A DNA stretch of 64,000 bases, taken from Bacillus nakamurai. Its GTDB lineage: Bacteria > Bacillota > Bacilli > Bacillales > Bacillaceae. How positions within the stretch are numbered: the first letter of the stretch is position 1; every line of letters starts with the position of its first letter. Shown here in pieces: positions 47,701 to 57,551 of the stretch. The notes below the pieces were generated by a model, which was given only the letters and a program-made list of their open reading frames with translations, made no database searches and was not told where the DNA came from. The position numbers were made by a program, and so were the translations under genes. The DNA lies in contig NZ_LSAZ01000005.1 of NCBI RefSeq assembly GCF_001584325.1, positions 33,642 to 97,641 on the forward strand, read 5' to 3'.

Positions 47701-49121
47701 AAATGAAAAAGCTATATAGAACCCTTCGTTTCCAGCTCCTGTTCCGGTCATTGGTGATTTTAACCTTGCTGCTATGCTTCGTCGGCGGCACACAGTACAT
47801 GTTTATGACACACAGGATGTATGAAAACCAAGCCATCAGCATCCAAAGCTATATTAATTCAATGGACCAAAACGTGTGGAAATCCATTAAGACACTTTCC
47901 CGTTCCGAAAAACCGCCTCACCCGAATTTGCTTTATCCCGGGGGGACGGTTGCTTTGATCGGCAAATCATACAACATGTCTGTCTTATCAGAAGACCCTC
48001 ACGCGGGTGCGCCCCCGTCTTTTCCGAAAAAAGTGTATCAAGACGCGCTGAAAGACACCATGGCGCTTCATTATCAAGTGGCTCATAACGATTCAGGCGA
48101 AGAAATCATTGTCGTGTTTCAGGCGATTTCCATCGACGGCAAACAGGCGGGAGTCATCCAAATGAGTACATTGACAGAGCCGCTGAATGATTTGCTTTTT
48201 CGGCAAGTCAGCATTTTTGCGGCGCTTTCCTTTGCGGCTCTGCTGATCGGTCTTTTTACATTTTTACCGGTGATTCGCCTTACGCTTAAGCCGTTATCGC
48301 GAATCGTGCATATGATGGGTGAAATTAATGCCGGAAACCTTAATAAAAGGCTTCCCATTTATAATAAGCAGGCAGAAATTGCGTCCTTGGGCATATCCAT
48401 TAATCAGATGCTGGAGCGGATTGAGACATCGTTCCGAGCGGAGAAAGAAGCAAAAGAGCGCATCCGGCAGTTTGTGTCTGACGCCTCCCATGAGCTGAGA
48501 ACACCGCTTACTTCCATTCACGGTTTTATCGAAATTTTGATGCGCGGAGCGGCCGAGCATCCGGAGCAGAAAGAAAAAGCGCTTCAAAGTATGTATGCAG
48601 AATCTGCCAGAGCGAATAAATTGATTGAGGATCTTCTGTTTCTTGCAAAAATCGATAGAGTGCCGAGCTTTGAAATGAAAAAAGGAGCGCTCGGAGCCGT
48701 CATCCTGGAAATGGAGCCTCAGCTGAAGCTGCTTGCGGGAAAACGGAAGCTGGATTTTTTTGTGGATCAGGAAATCGAAATCGTCTTTGACCGCGACAAA
48801 ATGAAGCAGGTCATCCTCAACCTCTTTTACAACGCGGTACAGCACACGGATGAACAGACGGGAATCATCACCGTATCATTGCAAAAAGACGGAGGAATTA
48901 TGCTTATGATTGCCGATAACGGTTCCGGCATCGCCCCGGAACACGTGCCTCATTTGTTTGACCGGTTTTACAGGGCGGAAACGTCGCGCTCGCGTAAATA
49001 CGGGGGCACCGGGCTTGGGCTTGCGATCACAAAAACCATTATCGACAGCCATAACGGAACAATCGAAGTGAAAAGCGAACAAGGAAAGGGCTCTGTGTTT
49101 ATCATTCGGCTGCCGGGATAG
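47697..49121 (+). CDS. Sensor histidine kinase partner
   Basis: A 474-residue kinase: TM1 about residues 13-33, an extracytoplasmic region of about 120 residues, TM2 about 160-185, HAMP (about 185-240), HisKA with FVSDASHELRTPLTSIHGF, and HATPase with NLFYNAVQHTDEQ, NGSGIAPEHV and GTGLGLAITKTII. It overlaps the regulator gene by four bases, which implies translational coupling. The signal is unknown; the divergent PepSY protein may act on the sensor domain. Confidence 0.93.
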   Translation: MKMKKLYRTLRFQLLFRSLVILTLLLCFVGGTQYMFMTHRMYENQAISIQSYINSMDQNVWKSIKTLSRSEKPPHPNLLYPGGTVALIGKSYNMSVLSEDPHAGAPPSFPKKVYQDALKDTMALHYQVAHNDSGEEIIVVFQAISIDGKQAGVIQMSTLTEPLNDLLFRQVSIFAALSFAALLIGLFTFLPVIRLTLKPLSRIVHMMGEINAGNLNKRLPIYNKQAEIASLGISINQMLERIETSFRAEKEAKERIRQFVSDASHELRTPLTSIHGFIEILMRGAAEHPEQKEKALQSMYAESARANKLIEDLLFLAKIDRVPSFEMKKGALGAVILEMEPQLKLLAGKRKLDFFVDQEIEIVFDRDKMKQVILNLFYNAVQHTDEQTGIITVSLQKDGGIMLMIADNGSGIAPEHVPHLFDRFYRAETSRSRKYGGTGLGLAITKTIIDSHNGTIEVKSEQGKGSVFIIRLPG

Positions 49122-49127
49122 AATGGA

Positions 49128-49427
49128 GTGTTATGCCGATTACTATCCGAACGGGAAATCATTGAAAAAATCGCACATCTTTTTCAGCTTGCCGGAGCTG
49201 ACGTTCATTCGGCGCATCAGCCATTTCAATGGATATTGAGCTCCATTTATTCCTGCCGGGCTGCATGCACTATTTGCCCGGGATATTCCCGATCAAAAGA
49301 TGAAAAAACGATCGTCAATGTTATCAGAGATAAAAAAAGAAGGAACTTTTTGGTCTATTCGAGAATACAGCTCATTATTGCCCAATTTGTTTTAGGAAAA
49401 GTCTGTATCTGCAAGATCCATGTATAG
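49128..49427 (+). pseudogene. Doubtful small coding stretch after the kinase
   Basis: An open frame of about 99 codons (containing SEREIIEKIAHLFQLAGADV) ends at 49427. An ATG with a plausible ribosome site (AATGGAGTG, ATG 49133) lies in another frame and meets a stop after ten codons, so a frameshift near 49150 would be needed to join them. The gap 49122-49505 otherwise holds nothing I recognise. Confidence 0.25.
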
Positions 49428-49505
49428 AGGGTTTTAGTGTAAAGGTTGATGGGCTCCTTTCTGTTCATGATTTAAAATGCAGATAGCGTGGAAAGGGGTA
49501 TTCAT

Positions 49506-50696
49506 TTGCGAAATAGAAACTTACTGTACTTCTCTGGTTTTTTCGGAAACTTTTTTTTTGAACGGGGAATATGGATTCTGTATTTAACCAGTCTAAACTA
49601 TTCCTTGTTTCTTGTCGGCGTTTTGCAATCGGTTTTAAATTTGGCCATGTTTTTAGCGGAAGTGCCAAGCGGCGTGATCTCCGACAGAATCGGGAGAAAA
49701 AAATCGCTGCTTCTCGGGCACTTTATGGTGATTGTATATTTGGCTATGTTCCTGTCATTCCATAATTTCTTTGTGCTGCTGATCGCCCATATGATATACG
49801 GTATCGGGCTGACGTTTATTTCAGGAACGGATCATGCCTTCCTGTTTGATTCATTGAAAGTGAACGGGAAAGAGAAACTGTACGGCAAGTCCATTGGAAA
49901 TTATAACGGACTCGTCATTCTCGGTCTGGCCATAGCCATGGGAGCCGGGGGATATTTGCAAGAGATTTCATGGTCGTATGTTTTTATTGCGGGTATTCTG
50001 ACGCAGCTGATCGCAATGGCTGTCATCACACAGCTGACGGAAATCACATTTGAGAACAGTGAACATCAAACGCAAACCGTCGGTGACATCATAAAAGAAG
50101 TCAAAGATTTCTTCATGCTCAACAAAGCCTTTAAATATTTAGTCCTTTCTCTTTCTATATTCTTTGCCATCACGTCGGTTTTTTATATGTACGGGCAGGA
50201 CCTGTTGAACCAGGAAGGGCTTTCTGTACGTAACATATCCATCATTTTTGCGTGTCTGTCCATTGTGCAGGCGCTATGTTCCATCTTTTCCTCAAAGCCG
50301 GCAGAAAAATTCACACCGAGACGCGTGCTCCTTTTTACATTTTGCGTCATCGGGGCAGCATACCTGTTTATACCTTCGGGAAGCCTTTACGTGACGGTAG
50401 CCGCTTTTATCATCATTAATGCGCTGTATGACATTATCGAACCTGTCTCCAGCCAGGTGGTGAATAATGAAATCCCTTCAAGAACAAGAGCTACGTTATT
50501 GTCCATTATCAGTTTAATGACATCTTTCTTTATGTTCATTGCGTTCCCGTTTATCGGTTTCCTAACGGATTATTTTGATTCAGCCATGCTGCTGACCGTC
50601 ATCGGGGTGTTATCAATCTTATTGTCGATATGTATGCTGCTTAGCTTTTACAAACTAAAAGCGAGTGTCGCCATCCAGAATAAAGTCGAACTTTAA
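49506..50696 (+). CDS. Major facilitator superfamily transporter
   Basis: A 396-residue permease with about twelve hydrophobic segments. The MFS loop 2-3 motif is seen as GVISDRIGRKKSLLLG, and a second copy-like segment occurs mid-protein (SSKPAEKFTPRRVLLF). The start is TTG 49506, seven bases from AAAGGGG; GTG 49488 would lengthen it by six residues. It resembles drug or sugar efflux MFS proteins; substrate unknown. It stands alone after the two-component system. Confidence 0.87.
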   Translation: MRNRNLLYFSGFFGNFFFERGIWILYLTSLNYSLFLVGVLQSVLNLAMFLAEVPSGVISDRIGRKKSLLLGHFMVIVYLAMFLSFHNFFVLLIAHMIYGIGLTFISGTDHAFLFDSLKVNGKEKLYGKSIGNYNGLVILGLAIAMGAGGYLQEISWSYVFIAGILTQLIAMAVITQLTEITFENSEHQTQTVGDIIKEVKDFFMLNKAFKYLVLSLSIFFAITSVFYMYGQDLLNQEGLSVRNISIIFACLSIVQALCSIFSSKPAEKFTPRRVLLFTFCVIGAAYLFIPSGSLYVTVAAFIIINALYDIIEPVSSQVVNNEIPSRTRATLLSIISLMTSFFMFIAFPFIGFLTDYFDSAMLLTVIGVLSILLSICMLLSFYKLKASVAIQNKVEL

Positions 50697-50856
50697 TGAA
50701 AGAATGACAAAAGGTGATGCGTAGTTACATATTCATCATCTTATGGTACATTTGGCGGGAGAAATCATCTGCGCTCCCCGCAATTGGCGGCACCAAGTCG
50801 TGAATACATTGGCTGTAAGCGAAAACTTTTGGTTTGCGAAAGCCAGCGGTAAATGT

Positions 50857-50886
50857 AAAAAGGCTGAGTATCTTCTCAGCCTTTTT
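50857..50886. terminator. Bidirectional terminator, MFS gene/rocR
   Basis: AAAAAGGCTGAG-TATCTT-CTCAGCCTTTTT between convergent genes; the right T run overlaps the end of rocR. Confidence 0.88.
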
Positions 50887-52272
50887 CTATTTCAGCCGAT
50901 CCAGCCCGAATTTTTTCAGGCGGTATTGCAGGCTCTGTCTGCTGATCCCGAGCTCGCCTGCGGTTTTGGACACGTTATTGCCGTGTTTTCTTAAGATTTG
51001 TTCAATCATATATTTCTCGAAGCTCTCCATTTTATCCTTTAAATCGGCGCCGGGCTGGGTGCTTGCCGCGGCCGTTTGGCTGCTGTCAGCCGGTTTGATT
51101 TTCATGCGGTACTGATAAGGGAGGTGGGCTGCCGTCATGGTTGTCTCATCCGTCATAAAATTCATGGCGCCTTCAATGGTATGCTCAAGCTCACGAATAT
51201 TGCCCGGCCAATCATATTCTAAAAAGAACTGCTTCACATCGTCACTGATCGAATCCACATTCATTTGGAACAGATGATTGTTTTTCTGAATAAATACCTC
51301 GGCCAGCGGCAGGATGTCTTCCTTGCGCTCCCGAAGCGGCGGAATGATCAGCGTGACAACGCTCAGTCTGTAATATAAATCTTTCCGCAGCCGTTCTTCC
51401 GAAATCGCGGTGATCGGGTCTTCATTCATCGTGGCGATGATGCGGACGTCAATCGGCTTGTCCTGAGCAGAACCGATACGCCTGATTTTCTTTTCTTGAA
51501 GGGCGCGAAGCAGCTTTGCCTGAAGGCTGAGGTTCAAAGAGTTGATCTCATCAAGCAGCAGGGTTCCTCCCTGTGCCTGCTCAAATAAACCGGGCTGGTC
51601 GATCGCTCCGGTAAAAGCGCCTTTTTTCGTGCCGAACAAAATACTCTCCACAAGGCTGTCAGGCAAGGCGGCGCAGTTTTGTGAAATGAACGGCGCACCG
51701 GAGCGCTGGCTGCCGTTATGGATGCTTTGAGCGAACAATTCCTTGCCTGTACCGGTTTCACCGGCCAGAAGCACGGATGACGACGTGCGGGTTGCCCGTT
51801 TTGCGTTTTCGATGACCTCGCGGATGACCGGGCTGTTGCCGAGAATGCTGTCAAACGTGTAACTGTTCTGTTCTTTTCTGTGCATGTTCTCTCTGATCAG
51901 GCGCTCCAGCTTCGTCACATCCTTTGCGATCTCCACCGCGCCTTTGATCTCGCCGTCCTTCACAATCGGGAAGGTGTGGTTGATCGTCGTGATTTCCTGG
52001 CCTTTATTATTGAAATAGCTTTGTTTCACGTTTTTAATCGTTTTTCCTTCTTGAAGAGCCTGTACAAGGGTGCTGTCCTGCTGATTCGAAAACATAAACA
52101 CATCTGTCAGGTTTTTATGCAGGACGTCCTGTTCGTCCATATCTTCAATCTGCATCATTTTTTTATTGTAAATGACGGTGCTGCCCTTCTCGTCTACCAC
52201 ATGCAGACCGACATCGATTTCCTCCAGAATGCTTTCTAAAACCAATGTGAAAAATTCGCTGTTTGTGTGCAG
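50887..52272 (-). CDS. rocR: RocR, SigL-dependent activator of arginine/ornithine catabolism
   Basis: An NtrC/NifA-type enhancer-binding protein. PAS sensor domain (about 10-125), AAA+ core with Walker A LAGETGTGKELFAQ, GAFTGA loop for SigL contact, GGTLLLDEI Walker B and RLSVVTLIIPPLRER, then a C-terminal Fis-type helix-turn-helix (NNVSKTAGELGISRQSLQYR). It responds to ornithine or citrulline and activates rocABC and rocDEF. Homology to B. subtilis RocR continues nine codons upstream of the first normal start (TTG 52245): HTNSEFFTLVLESILEEID aligns to VKDSEFLTLVFQSILDEID. A CTG at 52272, six bases after AAGGGGGG, corresponds to the ATG of the B. subtilis gene and gives an identical length of 461. 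I therefore prefer the CTG start. Confidence 0.93.
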   Translation of the reverse strand: MHTNSEFFTLVLESILEEIDVGLHVVDEKGSTVIYNKKMMQIEDMDEQDVLHKNLTDVFMFSNQQDSTLVQALQEGKTIKNVKQSYFNNKGQEITTINHTFPIVKDGEIKGAVEIAKDVTKLERLIRENMHRKEQNSYTFDSILGNSPVIREVIENAKRATRTSSSVLLAGETGTGKELFAQSIHNGSQRSGAPFISQNCAALPDSLVESILFGTKKGAFTGAIDQPGLFEQAQGGTLLLDEINSLNLSLQAKLLRALQEKKIRRIGSAQDKPIDVRIIATMNEDPITAISEERLRKDLYYRLSVVTLIIPPLRERKEDILPLAEVFIQKNNHLFQMNVDSISDDVKQFFLEYDWPGNIRELEHTIEGAMNFMTDETTMTAAHLPYQYRMKIKPADSSQTAAASTQPGADLKDKMESFEKYMIEQILRKHGNNVSKTAGELGISRQSLQYRLKKFGLDRLK

Positions 52273-52332
52273 AAGAATCCCCCCTTATAATAGTCTTAAC
52301 ATTCGTTATTTTAAAATAAATAGTGAGGGAAA

Positions 52333-52392
52333 TGCAAAAAAATTTTGCGCTTATCTGTTCTTTACACAGAAACTGCCTGAAAATTTTGCAGG
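52333..52392 (+). promoter_or_regulatory. Two RocR upstream activating sites
   Basis: Palindromes TGCAAAAAAATTTTGCG (52333-52349) and CCTGAAAATTTTGCAGG (52376-52392), both with the AAAA-TTTT(GCA) core, lie 42 and 85 bases before the SigL promoter. Tandem palindromes in the rocR-rocDEF gap match the RocR enhancers of B. subtilis. Confidence 0.8.
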
Positions 52393-52433
52393 GAAACTGA
52401 GAATTTTGACGAAAAACCTCGTTCTTTCGGGTT

Positions 52434-52449
52434 GGCACGATACTTGCTT
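52434..52449 (+). promoter_or_regulatory. SigL (sigma-54) -24/-12 promoter of rocDEF
   Basis: TGGCACGATACTTGCT has GG and GC elements exactly 10 bases apart (TGGCAC-N5-TTGCT), the SigL consensus. It requires RocR activation. Confidence 0.92.
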
Positions 52450-52509
52450 TATAAAAAGGGAAAGCAAGAACTTGTGTTGAATGTTTAGAAAACAAGGGGG
52501 AATCAGAAC

Positions 52510-53715
52510 ATGTCAGCTTTATCAAAATCTCAAGAAATTATCAGCCAAACTTCACATTACGGCGCAAACAACTATCATCCTCTTCCGATTGTGATTTCTG
52601 AAGCGCAGGGTGTTTGGGTAAAGGACCCTGAGGGCAATCAATATATGGATATGCTAAGTGCTTATTCTGCTGTAAATCAGGGGCACAGACACCCGAAAAT
52701 CATTCAGGCGCTGAAAGATCAGGCGGATAAAATCACCCTGACGTCACGCGCGTTTCACAATGACCAGCTCGGCCCGTTTTATGAGAAAGCAGCCAAGCTG
52801 ACCGGAAAAGATATGATTTTGCCGATGAATACAGGAGCTGAAGCAGTCGAATCGGCTGTAAAAGCGGCAAGACGCTGGGCGTATGAGGTCAAAGGCGTAG
52901 CAGACAATCAGGCGGAAATCATCGCGTGTATCGGCAACTTCCACGGAAGAACGATGCTTGCAGTATCTCTTTCTTCAGAAGAAGAGTACAAACGCGGCTT
53001 CGGGCCGATGCTTCCGGGCATTAAATTGATCCCGTACGGCGACGCAGAGGCGCTGCGTCAGGCCATTACGCCGAACACTGCCGCCTTCTTATTCGAACCG
53101 ATTCAAGGCGAGGCAGGCATCGTGATTCCGCCGGAAGGATTTTTACAAGAAGCGGCCGCCATTTGTAAGGAAGAAAATGTGCTGCTGATTGCCGATGAAA
53201 TTCAGACGGGACTCGGCCGCACAGGCAAAACGTTTGCGATCGACTGGGAAAACATCGTCCCGGATATGTTCATTCTCGGTAAAGCGCTTGGTGGAGGTGT
53301 ATTCCCGATCTCATGCATCGCAGCGAACCGCGACATTTTGGGTGTGTTTAATCCGGGCTCCCACGGCTCTACATTCGGCGGAAATCCGCTCGCTTGCGCG
53401 GTATCAATCGCGTCCCTTGAGGTGCTTGAGGACGAACGGCTGGCAGAGCGTTCCCTTCAGCTCGGAGAGTATTTTAAAGCGGAGCTTGAGAAAATTGATA
53501 ACCCCATGATTAAAGAAGTGCGCGGCCGAGGCCTGTTTATCGGCGTTGAACTGACGGAAGCAGCCCGCCCGTATTGTGAGCAGCTGAAAAGTGAAGGGCT
53601 TTTATGCAAAGAAACACATGATACCGTGATCCGGTTTGCGCCGCCGTTAATGATTTCCAAGGAAGATTTAGATTGGGCGATCCAAAAGATCACAAAAGTG
53701 CTTCAAAGCGCATAA
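52510..53715 (+). CDS. rocD: RocD, ornithine aminotransferase
   Basis: A 401-residue class III aminotransferase. [16 protein letters not shown] is the phosphate-binding region, [12 protein letters not shown] the substrate side, [14 protein letters not shown] the PLP ring-binding Asp block, and [13 protein letters not shown] holds the PLP Lys. It converts ornithine and 2-oxoglutarate to glutamate semialdehyde and glutamate. ATG 52510 follows AAGGGGGAA. First gene of rocDEF, controlled by SigL and RocR. Confidence 0.97.
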   Translation: MSALSKSQEIISQTSHYGANNYHPLPIVISEAQGVWVKDPEGNQYMDMLSAYSAVNQGHRHPKIIQALKDQADKITLTSRAFHNDQLGPFYEKAAKLTGKDMILPMNTGAEAVESAVKAARRWAYEVKGVADNQAEIIACIGNFHGRTMLAVSLSSEEEYKRGFGPMLPGIKLIPYGDAEALRQAITPNTAAFLFEPIQGEAGIVIPPEGFLQEAAAICKEENVLLIADEIQTGLGRTGKTFAIDWENIVPDMFILGKALGGGVFPISCIAANRDILGVFNPGSHGSTFGGNPLACAVSIASLEVLEDERLAERSLQLGEYFKAELEKIDNPMIKEVRGRGLFIGVELTEAARPYCEQLKSEGLLCKETHDTVIRFAPPLMISKEDLDWAIQKITKVLQSA

Positions 53716-53784
53716 AACTTTGATGTGGCAGCGCTTTCCCTCCGCTTGTATGGAATTGACAAAAAAAAAATTCAGCACTCTCTA

Positions 53785-53813
53785 TTTGCGCAGCGTAAGT
53801 ATTTTAGTATAAT
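53785..53813 (+). promoter_or_regulatory. Possible additional SigA promoter before rocE
   Basis: TTTGCG (53785-53790), 17 bases, TATAAT (53808-53813), in the 219-base gap between rocD and rocE. The -35 is weak. If real, rocE and rocF have a RocR-independent route of expression. Confidence 0.35.
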
Positions 53814-53934
53814 GTATCTTTATGTACGAAAATGAATTAAATATAACATCCATATACAAATAGAGGCTCTTTGGACAGCAAATCGGTTTCTAGCGCCGGC
53901 TTGGTTCCAATACAAGTTGCTGAAGGGGTGCAGA

Positions 53935-55341
53935 ATGGTGAATACAAATCAACAAAATGAGAATCAGCTTCAGCGTACAATGAAATCGCGGCACTTATTT
54001 ATGATTTCATTGGGCGGAGTGATCGGCACCGGGTTTTTCCTGAGTACCGGATATACAATAAATCAGGCGGGACCGCTCGGCGCGGTTCTGTCTTACCTAG
54101 TCGGCGGATTTATTATGTTTTTGACGATGCTCTGCTTAGGCGAGCTCGCGGTTGCCCTACCCGTATCAGGGTCGTTTCAGACATACGCAACCAAATTTAT
54201 CAGTCCCGCCTTTGGGTTTGCGTTCGGCTGGCTGTACTGGCTCGGCTGGGCGGTCACATGTGCGATTGAATTTTTATCCGCGGGCCAATTGATGCTCCGC
54301 TGGTTTCCGCATGTCGGCGTGTGGGTGTGGTGCCTTGTATTTGTGGGGCTGATGTTTATTCTAAATGCGATTACGACTAAAGCTTTTGCTGAATCGGAAT
54401 TTTGGTTTTCCGGCATTAAAATCTTAGTTATCCTATTATTTATTATTCTGGGCGGCGCGGCCATGTTTGGGCTGATTGATCTGAAACACGGAGCACAAGC
54501 GCCTTTCTTCACTCATTTTTATGAGGATGGATTGTTTCCGAACGGAATTAAGGCTATGCTGATTACGATGATTACCGTGAATTTTGCGTTCCAGGGAACG
54601 GAGCTCATCGGGGTCGCTGCGGGAGAAAGTGAAGATCCGGAGAAAACCATTCCGCGTTCCATCCGGCAGACAGTATGGAGAACGCTTGTCTTCTTCGTTC
54701 TCTCCATTATCGTCATCGCGGGTATGATTCCGTGGAAGCAGGCGGGGGTTGTGGAAAGCCCGTTCGTCGTGGTTTTTGAACAAATCGGTATTCCGTATGC
54801 CGCTGATATCATGAACTTTGTTATTTTAATCGCGCTGCTGTCAGTAGCCAACTCAGGTCTGTTCGCATCGACGCGTATTCTTTATGCCATGGCGAACGAA
54901 GGACAAGCCTTTAAAGCGCTTGGAAAAACGAATAAACGCGGTGTGCCGCTGAACGCGCTGATCGTAACGCTGGCCGTTGCCTGCCTGTCTCTGCTATCTA
55001 AAGTAGCAGCGCCTGAAACCGTTTATATGTTTCTTTTATCGTTAGCGGGATTAAGCGCACAGGTCGGCTGGATCACAATTTCTTTGTCCCAATTGATGTT
55101 CAGACGAAAATACATCCGTGAAGGCGGGAAAGTGGAAGATCTTAAATTTAAAACCCCGCTGTACCCGATGCTCCCGCTGGTTGGGCTGACATTGAATACG
55201 GTGGTGCTCATCAGCCTTGCATTTGACTCGGAACAGCGGCTCGCCCTTTATTGCGGCATCCCGTTTATGGTAATCTGTTTTATCGTATATCATTTATATG
55301 TGAAAAAGCATAAGCAGTCAGATAAACACTTAGAGCTTTAA
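53935..55341 (+). CDS. rocE: RocE, arginine/ornithine permease
   Basis: A 468-residue APC-superfamily amino-acid permease with twelve membrane segments. MISLGGVIGTGFFLSTGYTI is the TM1 substrate-binding GxG motif, and the INQAGPLGAVL and ESEDPEKTIPRSI segments are typical of the AAT family. It imports arginine and ornithine for the RocF/RocD pathway. ATG 53935 is six bases from GAAGGGG; a TTG at 53917 is less well supported. Confidence 0.96.
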   Translation: MVNTNQQNENQLQRTMKSRHLFMISLGGVIGTGFFLSTGYTINQAGPLGAVLSYLVGGFIMFLTMLCLGELAVALPVSGSFQTYATKFISPAFGFAFGWLYWLGWAVTCAIEFLSAGQLMLRWFPHVGVWVWCLVFVGLMFILNAITTKAFAESEFWFSGIKILVILLFIILGGAAMFGLIDLKHGAQAPFFTHFYEDGLFPNGIKAMLITMITVNFAFQGTELIGVAAGESEDPEKTIPRSIRQTVWRTLVFFVLSIIVIAGMIPWKQAGVVESPFVVVFEQIGIPYAADIMNFVILIALLSVANSGLFASTRILYAMANEGQAFKALGKTNKRGVPLNALIVTLAVACLSLLSKVAAPETVYMFLLSLAGLSAQVGWITISLSQLMFRRKYIREGGKVEDLKFKTPLYPMLPLVGLTLNTVVLISLAFDSEQRLALYCGIPFMVICFIVYHLYVKKHKQSDKHLEL

Positions 55342-55414
55342 ATCAATTTGTGTCCAAGTCATCTTTGAGAAACCCGCATAGGACAACATACAACATGTTG
55401 AGGTGGAAAGACAG

Positions 55415-56305
55415 ATGAACAAGCAAATTTCAGTTATTGGAATGCCGATGGATTTAGGACAAGCACGACGCGGAGTGGATATGGGCCCAAGCGCCATCCG
55501 ATATGCGCATCTCATTGAACGGTTATCTGACATGGGATATTCGGTAGAGGACTTAGGCGACATCCCCGTCAATCGTGAGAAAATCAAAGAAGATGAAGAG
55601 CTGAAAAATTTAAACTCGGTGCTTTCCGGAAATGACGAGCTTGCCAAAAAGGTAGACAGCGTCATTGAGAAAAAGCGGTTCCCCCTCGTGTTAGGCGGCG
55701 ACCACAGCATCGCGATCGGAACGCTTACCGGAACAGCCAAGCATTATAAAGAGCTCGGCGTCATCTGGTATGACGCGCACGGCGACTTAAATACGCTGGA
55801 AACATCACCGTCAGGCAATATTCACGGAATGCCTCTGGCCGTCAGCCTCGGCGTGGGACACGGCACACTTGTGAATTTGGGCGGCTACGCGCCAAAAATC
55901 AAGCCGGAAAACGTTGTGATCATCGGCGCGAGATCGCTTGATGAAGGCGAGCGCGAATACATCAAGAAAACCGGCATGAAGGTGTACACGATGCATGAAA
56001 TCGACCGCCTCGGCATGACAAAGGTCATTGAAGAAACCATTAACTACCTGTCAGACTGTGACGGCGTTCACCTCAGCCTTGACCTTGACGGTCTTGACCC
56101 GAGCGACGCACCGGGCGTCGGCACGCCTGTCGTCGGCGGCATCAGCTACCGGGAAAGCCATTTAGCGATGGAAATGCTGTACGATGCAGACATCATCACA
56201 TCAGCTGAATTTGTAGAAGTCAATCCGATCCTCGATCACAAAAACAAAACCGGGCAAACAGCGGTGGAGTTGGCGGAATCGTTGTTAGGGAAGAAGTTAT
56301 TATAG
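55415..56305 (+). CDS. rocF: RocF, arginase
   Basis: A 296-residue manganese arginase. Metal-binding motifs are GGDHSIAIGT, WYDAHGDLNTLETSPSGNIHG and SLDLDGLDPSDAPGVGTP. It splits arginine into ornithine and urea, feeding RocD. ATG 55415 follows GAGGTGGAAAG and gives the B. subtilis length. Third gene of rocDEF, with a terminator after it. Confidence 0.97.
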   Translation: MNKQISVIGMPMDLGQARRGVDMGPSAIRYAHLIERLSDMGYSVEDLGDIPVNREKIKEDEELKNLNSVLSGNDELAKKVDSVIEKKRFPLVLGGDHSIAIGTLTGTAKHYKELGVIWYDAHGDLNTLETSPSGNIHGMPLAVSLGVGHGTLVNLGGYAPKIKPENVVIIGARSLDEGEREYIKKTGMKVYTMHEIDRLGMTKVIEETINYLSDCDGVHLSLDLDGLDPSDAPGVGTPVVGGISYRESHLAMEMLYDADIITSAEFVEVNPILDHKNKTGQTAVELAESLLGKKLL

Positions 56306-56314
56306 ATGAGAGAC

Positions 56315-56340
56315 AGCCCCGCACTTGCGGGGTTTTTTGT
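56315..56340 (+). terminator. Terminator of rocDEF
   Basis: AGCCCCGC-ACTT-GCGGGGTT followed by TTTTT. Confidence 0.88.
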
Positions 56341-56435
56341 TGCCAGTAGGAAACTAGTCCGCTGTTACCCTCAAATCTCACCTGTAAATATGATATATTT
56401 ATTACACAAAATGGGAAAGGGAGGTGTCTTATCAG

Positions 56436-57551
56436 TTGATTGAGGTGATTGCCCATGAAAAAGTGGCTAAAAAAATCAGTGACTGGTATGAGGAAATCAA
56501 GAAGCACAAAACCGAATCGGCTAAGGCGTTAAGAGAACAATTGCTTACAGATTTGCAAAACATGACACAACATCAAACGGTACTCCTGTATTTTAACTTA
56601 ATTGATTCCCGCTACAAATTATTGATGGAAGAGTATGAGCAGACAGACGATATTTTAAAAACGATTCAGCTGAACGCCGATAAAGAAAAAACGGATCAGA
56701 TGATTCAGTACTACTACTATTTTTTCTCGGGTATGCATGAGTTTTATAAAAAACGGTTTACGAAGGCAATTAACTTTTACCGTATTGCCGAAAGCAGGCT
56801 TCAGCACATACCGAATGAGATTGAAAGAGCGGAATTTAATTATCAAGTGGCGATTGCCTACTATGAAATCCGGCAAAATTACTTTGCCATGAATCACGCC
56901 GAGAAAGCATTAGAGATTTACAGAGCCAATGAAATGTATGCTGTCAGAGAAGCACAATGTTTAATGGTGATCGGCTGTAACAGGATGGATTTGTTTCATT
57001 ATCAGCAGGCCGAGAAAATCTTACAAACCGCTGTTCATCAAGCTTCAAAAGCAGGTGACGGGCATATTGAAGCGCTTGCTCATTTCAATTTAGGCATTTG
57101 CTATGAACGGCAGAAGAAATTAACGGAAGCCAGAGTCGCATTTGAAACAGCGCTGGAAAAGAAAGAGCATAGGAGTTCAGCCTATTCGGTGCGCAGTATG
57201 TACATGCTGTCCAGGGTGCTATTCAAGCAGGAACAAACGGACGAAGGGCGGTTCTGGCTGCATAAAGCGCTGCTAGCCGCCGAAGAAAAAAACGAATCAA
57301 GCTACAAGCAAAAGCTTCGCATCTTACAGCATGTATTCATTGATCACAACGAAGAAATGCTTGCGGCAGCATTTGACGAGCTAAAACATCACGAGCTGTG
57401 GAGTGACGTAACGGATTTGACCTATCAAGCCGCCAAGCATTTTAAAAAACAGGAGAATTACAAACTGGCGGCGAAATATTTCCAAGAATCAATTGATGCC
57501 AATGACCAAATTTTGAGATTGACGGAGGGGATTCGTAATGAAAACATGTAA
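56436..57551 (+). CDS. Rap-family TPR regulator
   Basis: A 371-residue Rap protein. The N-terminal helical bundle (1-70, with WYEEIKKHKTESAKALREQL) that contacts response regulators and TPR repeats follow (for example FNLGICYERQKKLTEARVAF and AAKYFQESIDANDQIL). Rap proteins either dephosphorylate Spo0F or block DNA binding of regulators such as ComA or DegU, and are inhibited by Phr peptides. The position after the roc locus matches rapG in B. subtilis, but I cannot confirm orthology. TTG 56436 lies nine bases from GGGAGGTG and is preferred over GTG 56424, which overlaps that ribosome site. It overlaps the phr gene by 14 bases. Confidence 0.9.
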   Translation: MIEVIAHEKVAKKISDWYEEIKKHKTESAKALREQLLTDLQNMTQHQTVLLYFNLIDSRYKLLMEEYEQTDDILKTIQLNADKEKTDQMIQYYYYFFSGMHEFYKKRFTKAINFYRIAESRLQHIPNEIERAEFNYQVAIAYYEIRQNYFAMNHAEKALEIYRANEMYAVREAQCLMVIGCNRMDLFHYQQAEKILQTAVHQASKAGDGHIEALAHFNLGICYERQKKLTEARVAFETALEKKEHRSSAYSVRSMYMLSRVLFKQEQTDEGRFWLHKALLAAEEKNESSYKQKLRILQHVFIDHNEEMLAAAFDELKHHELWSDVTDLTYQAAKHFKKQENYKLAAKYFQESIDANDQILRLTEGIRNENM

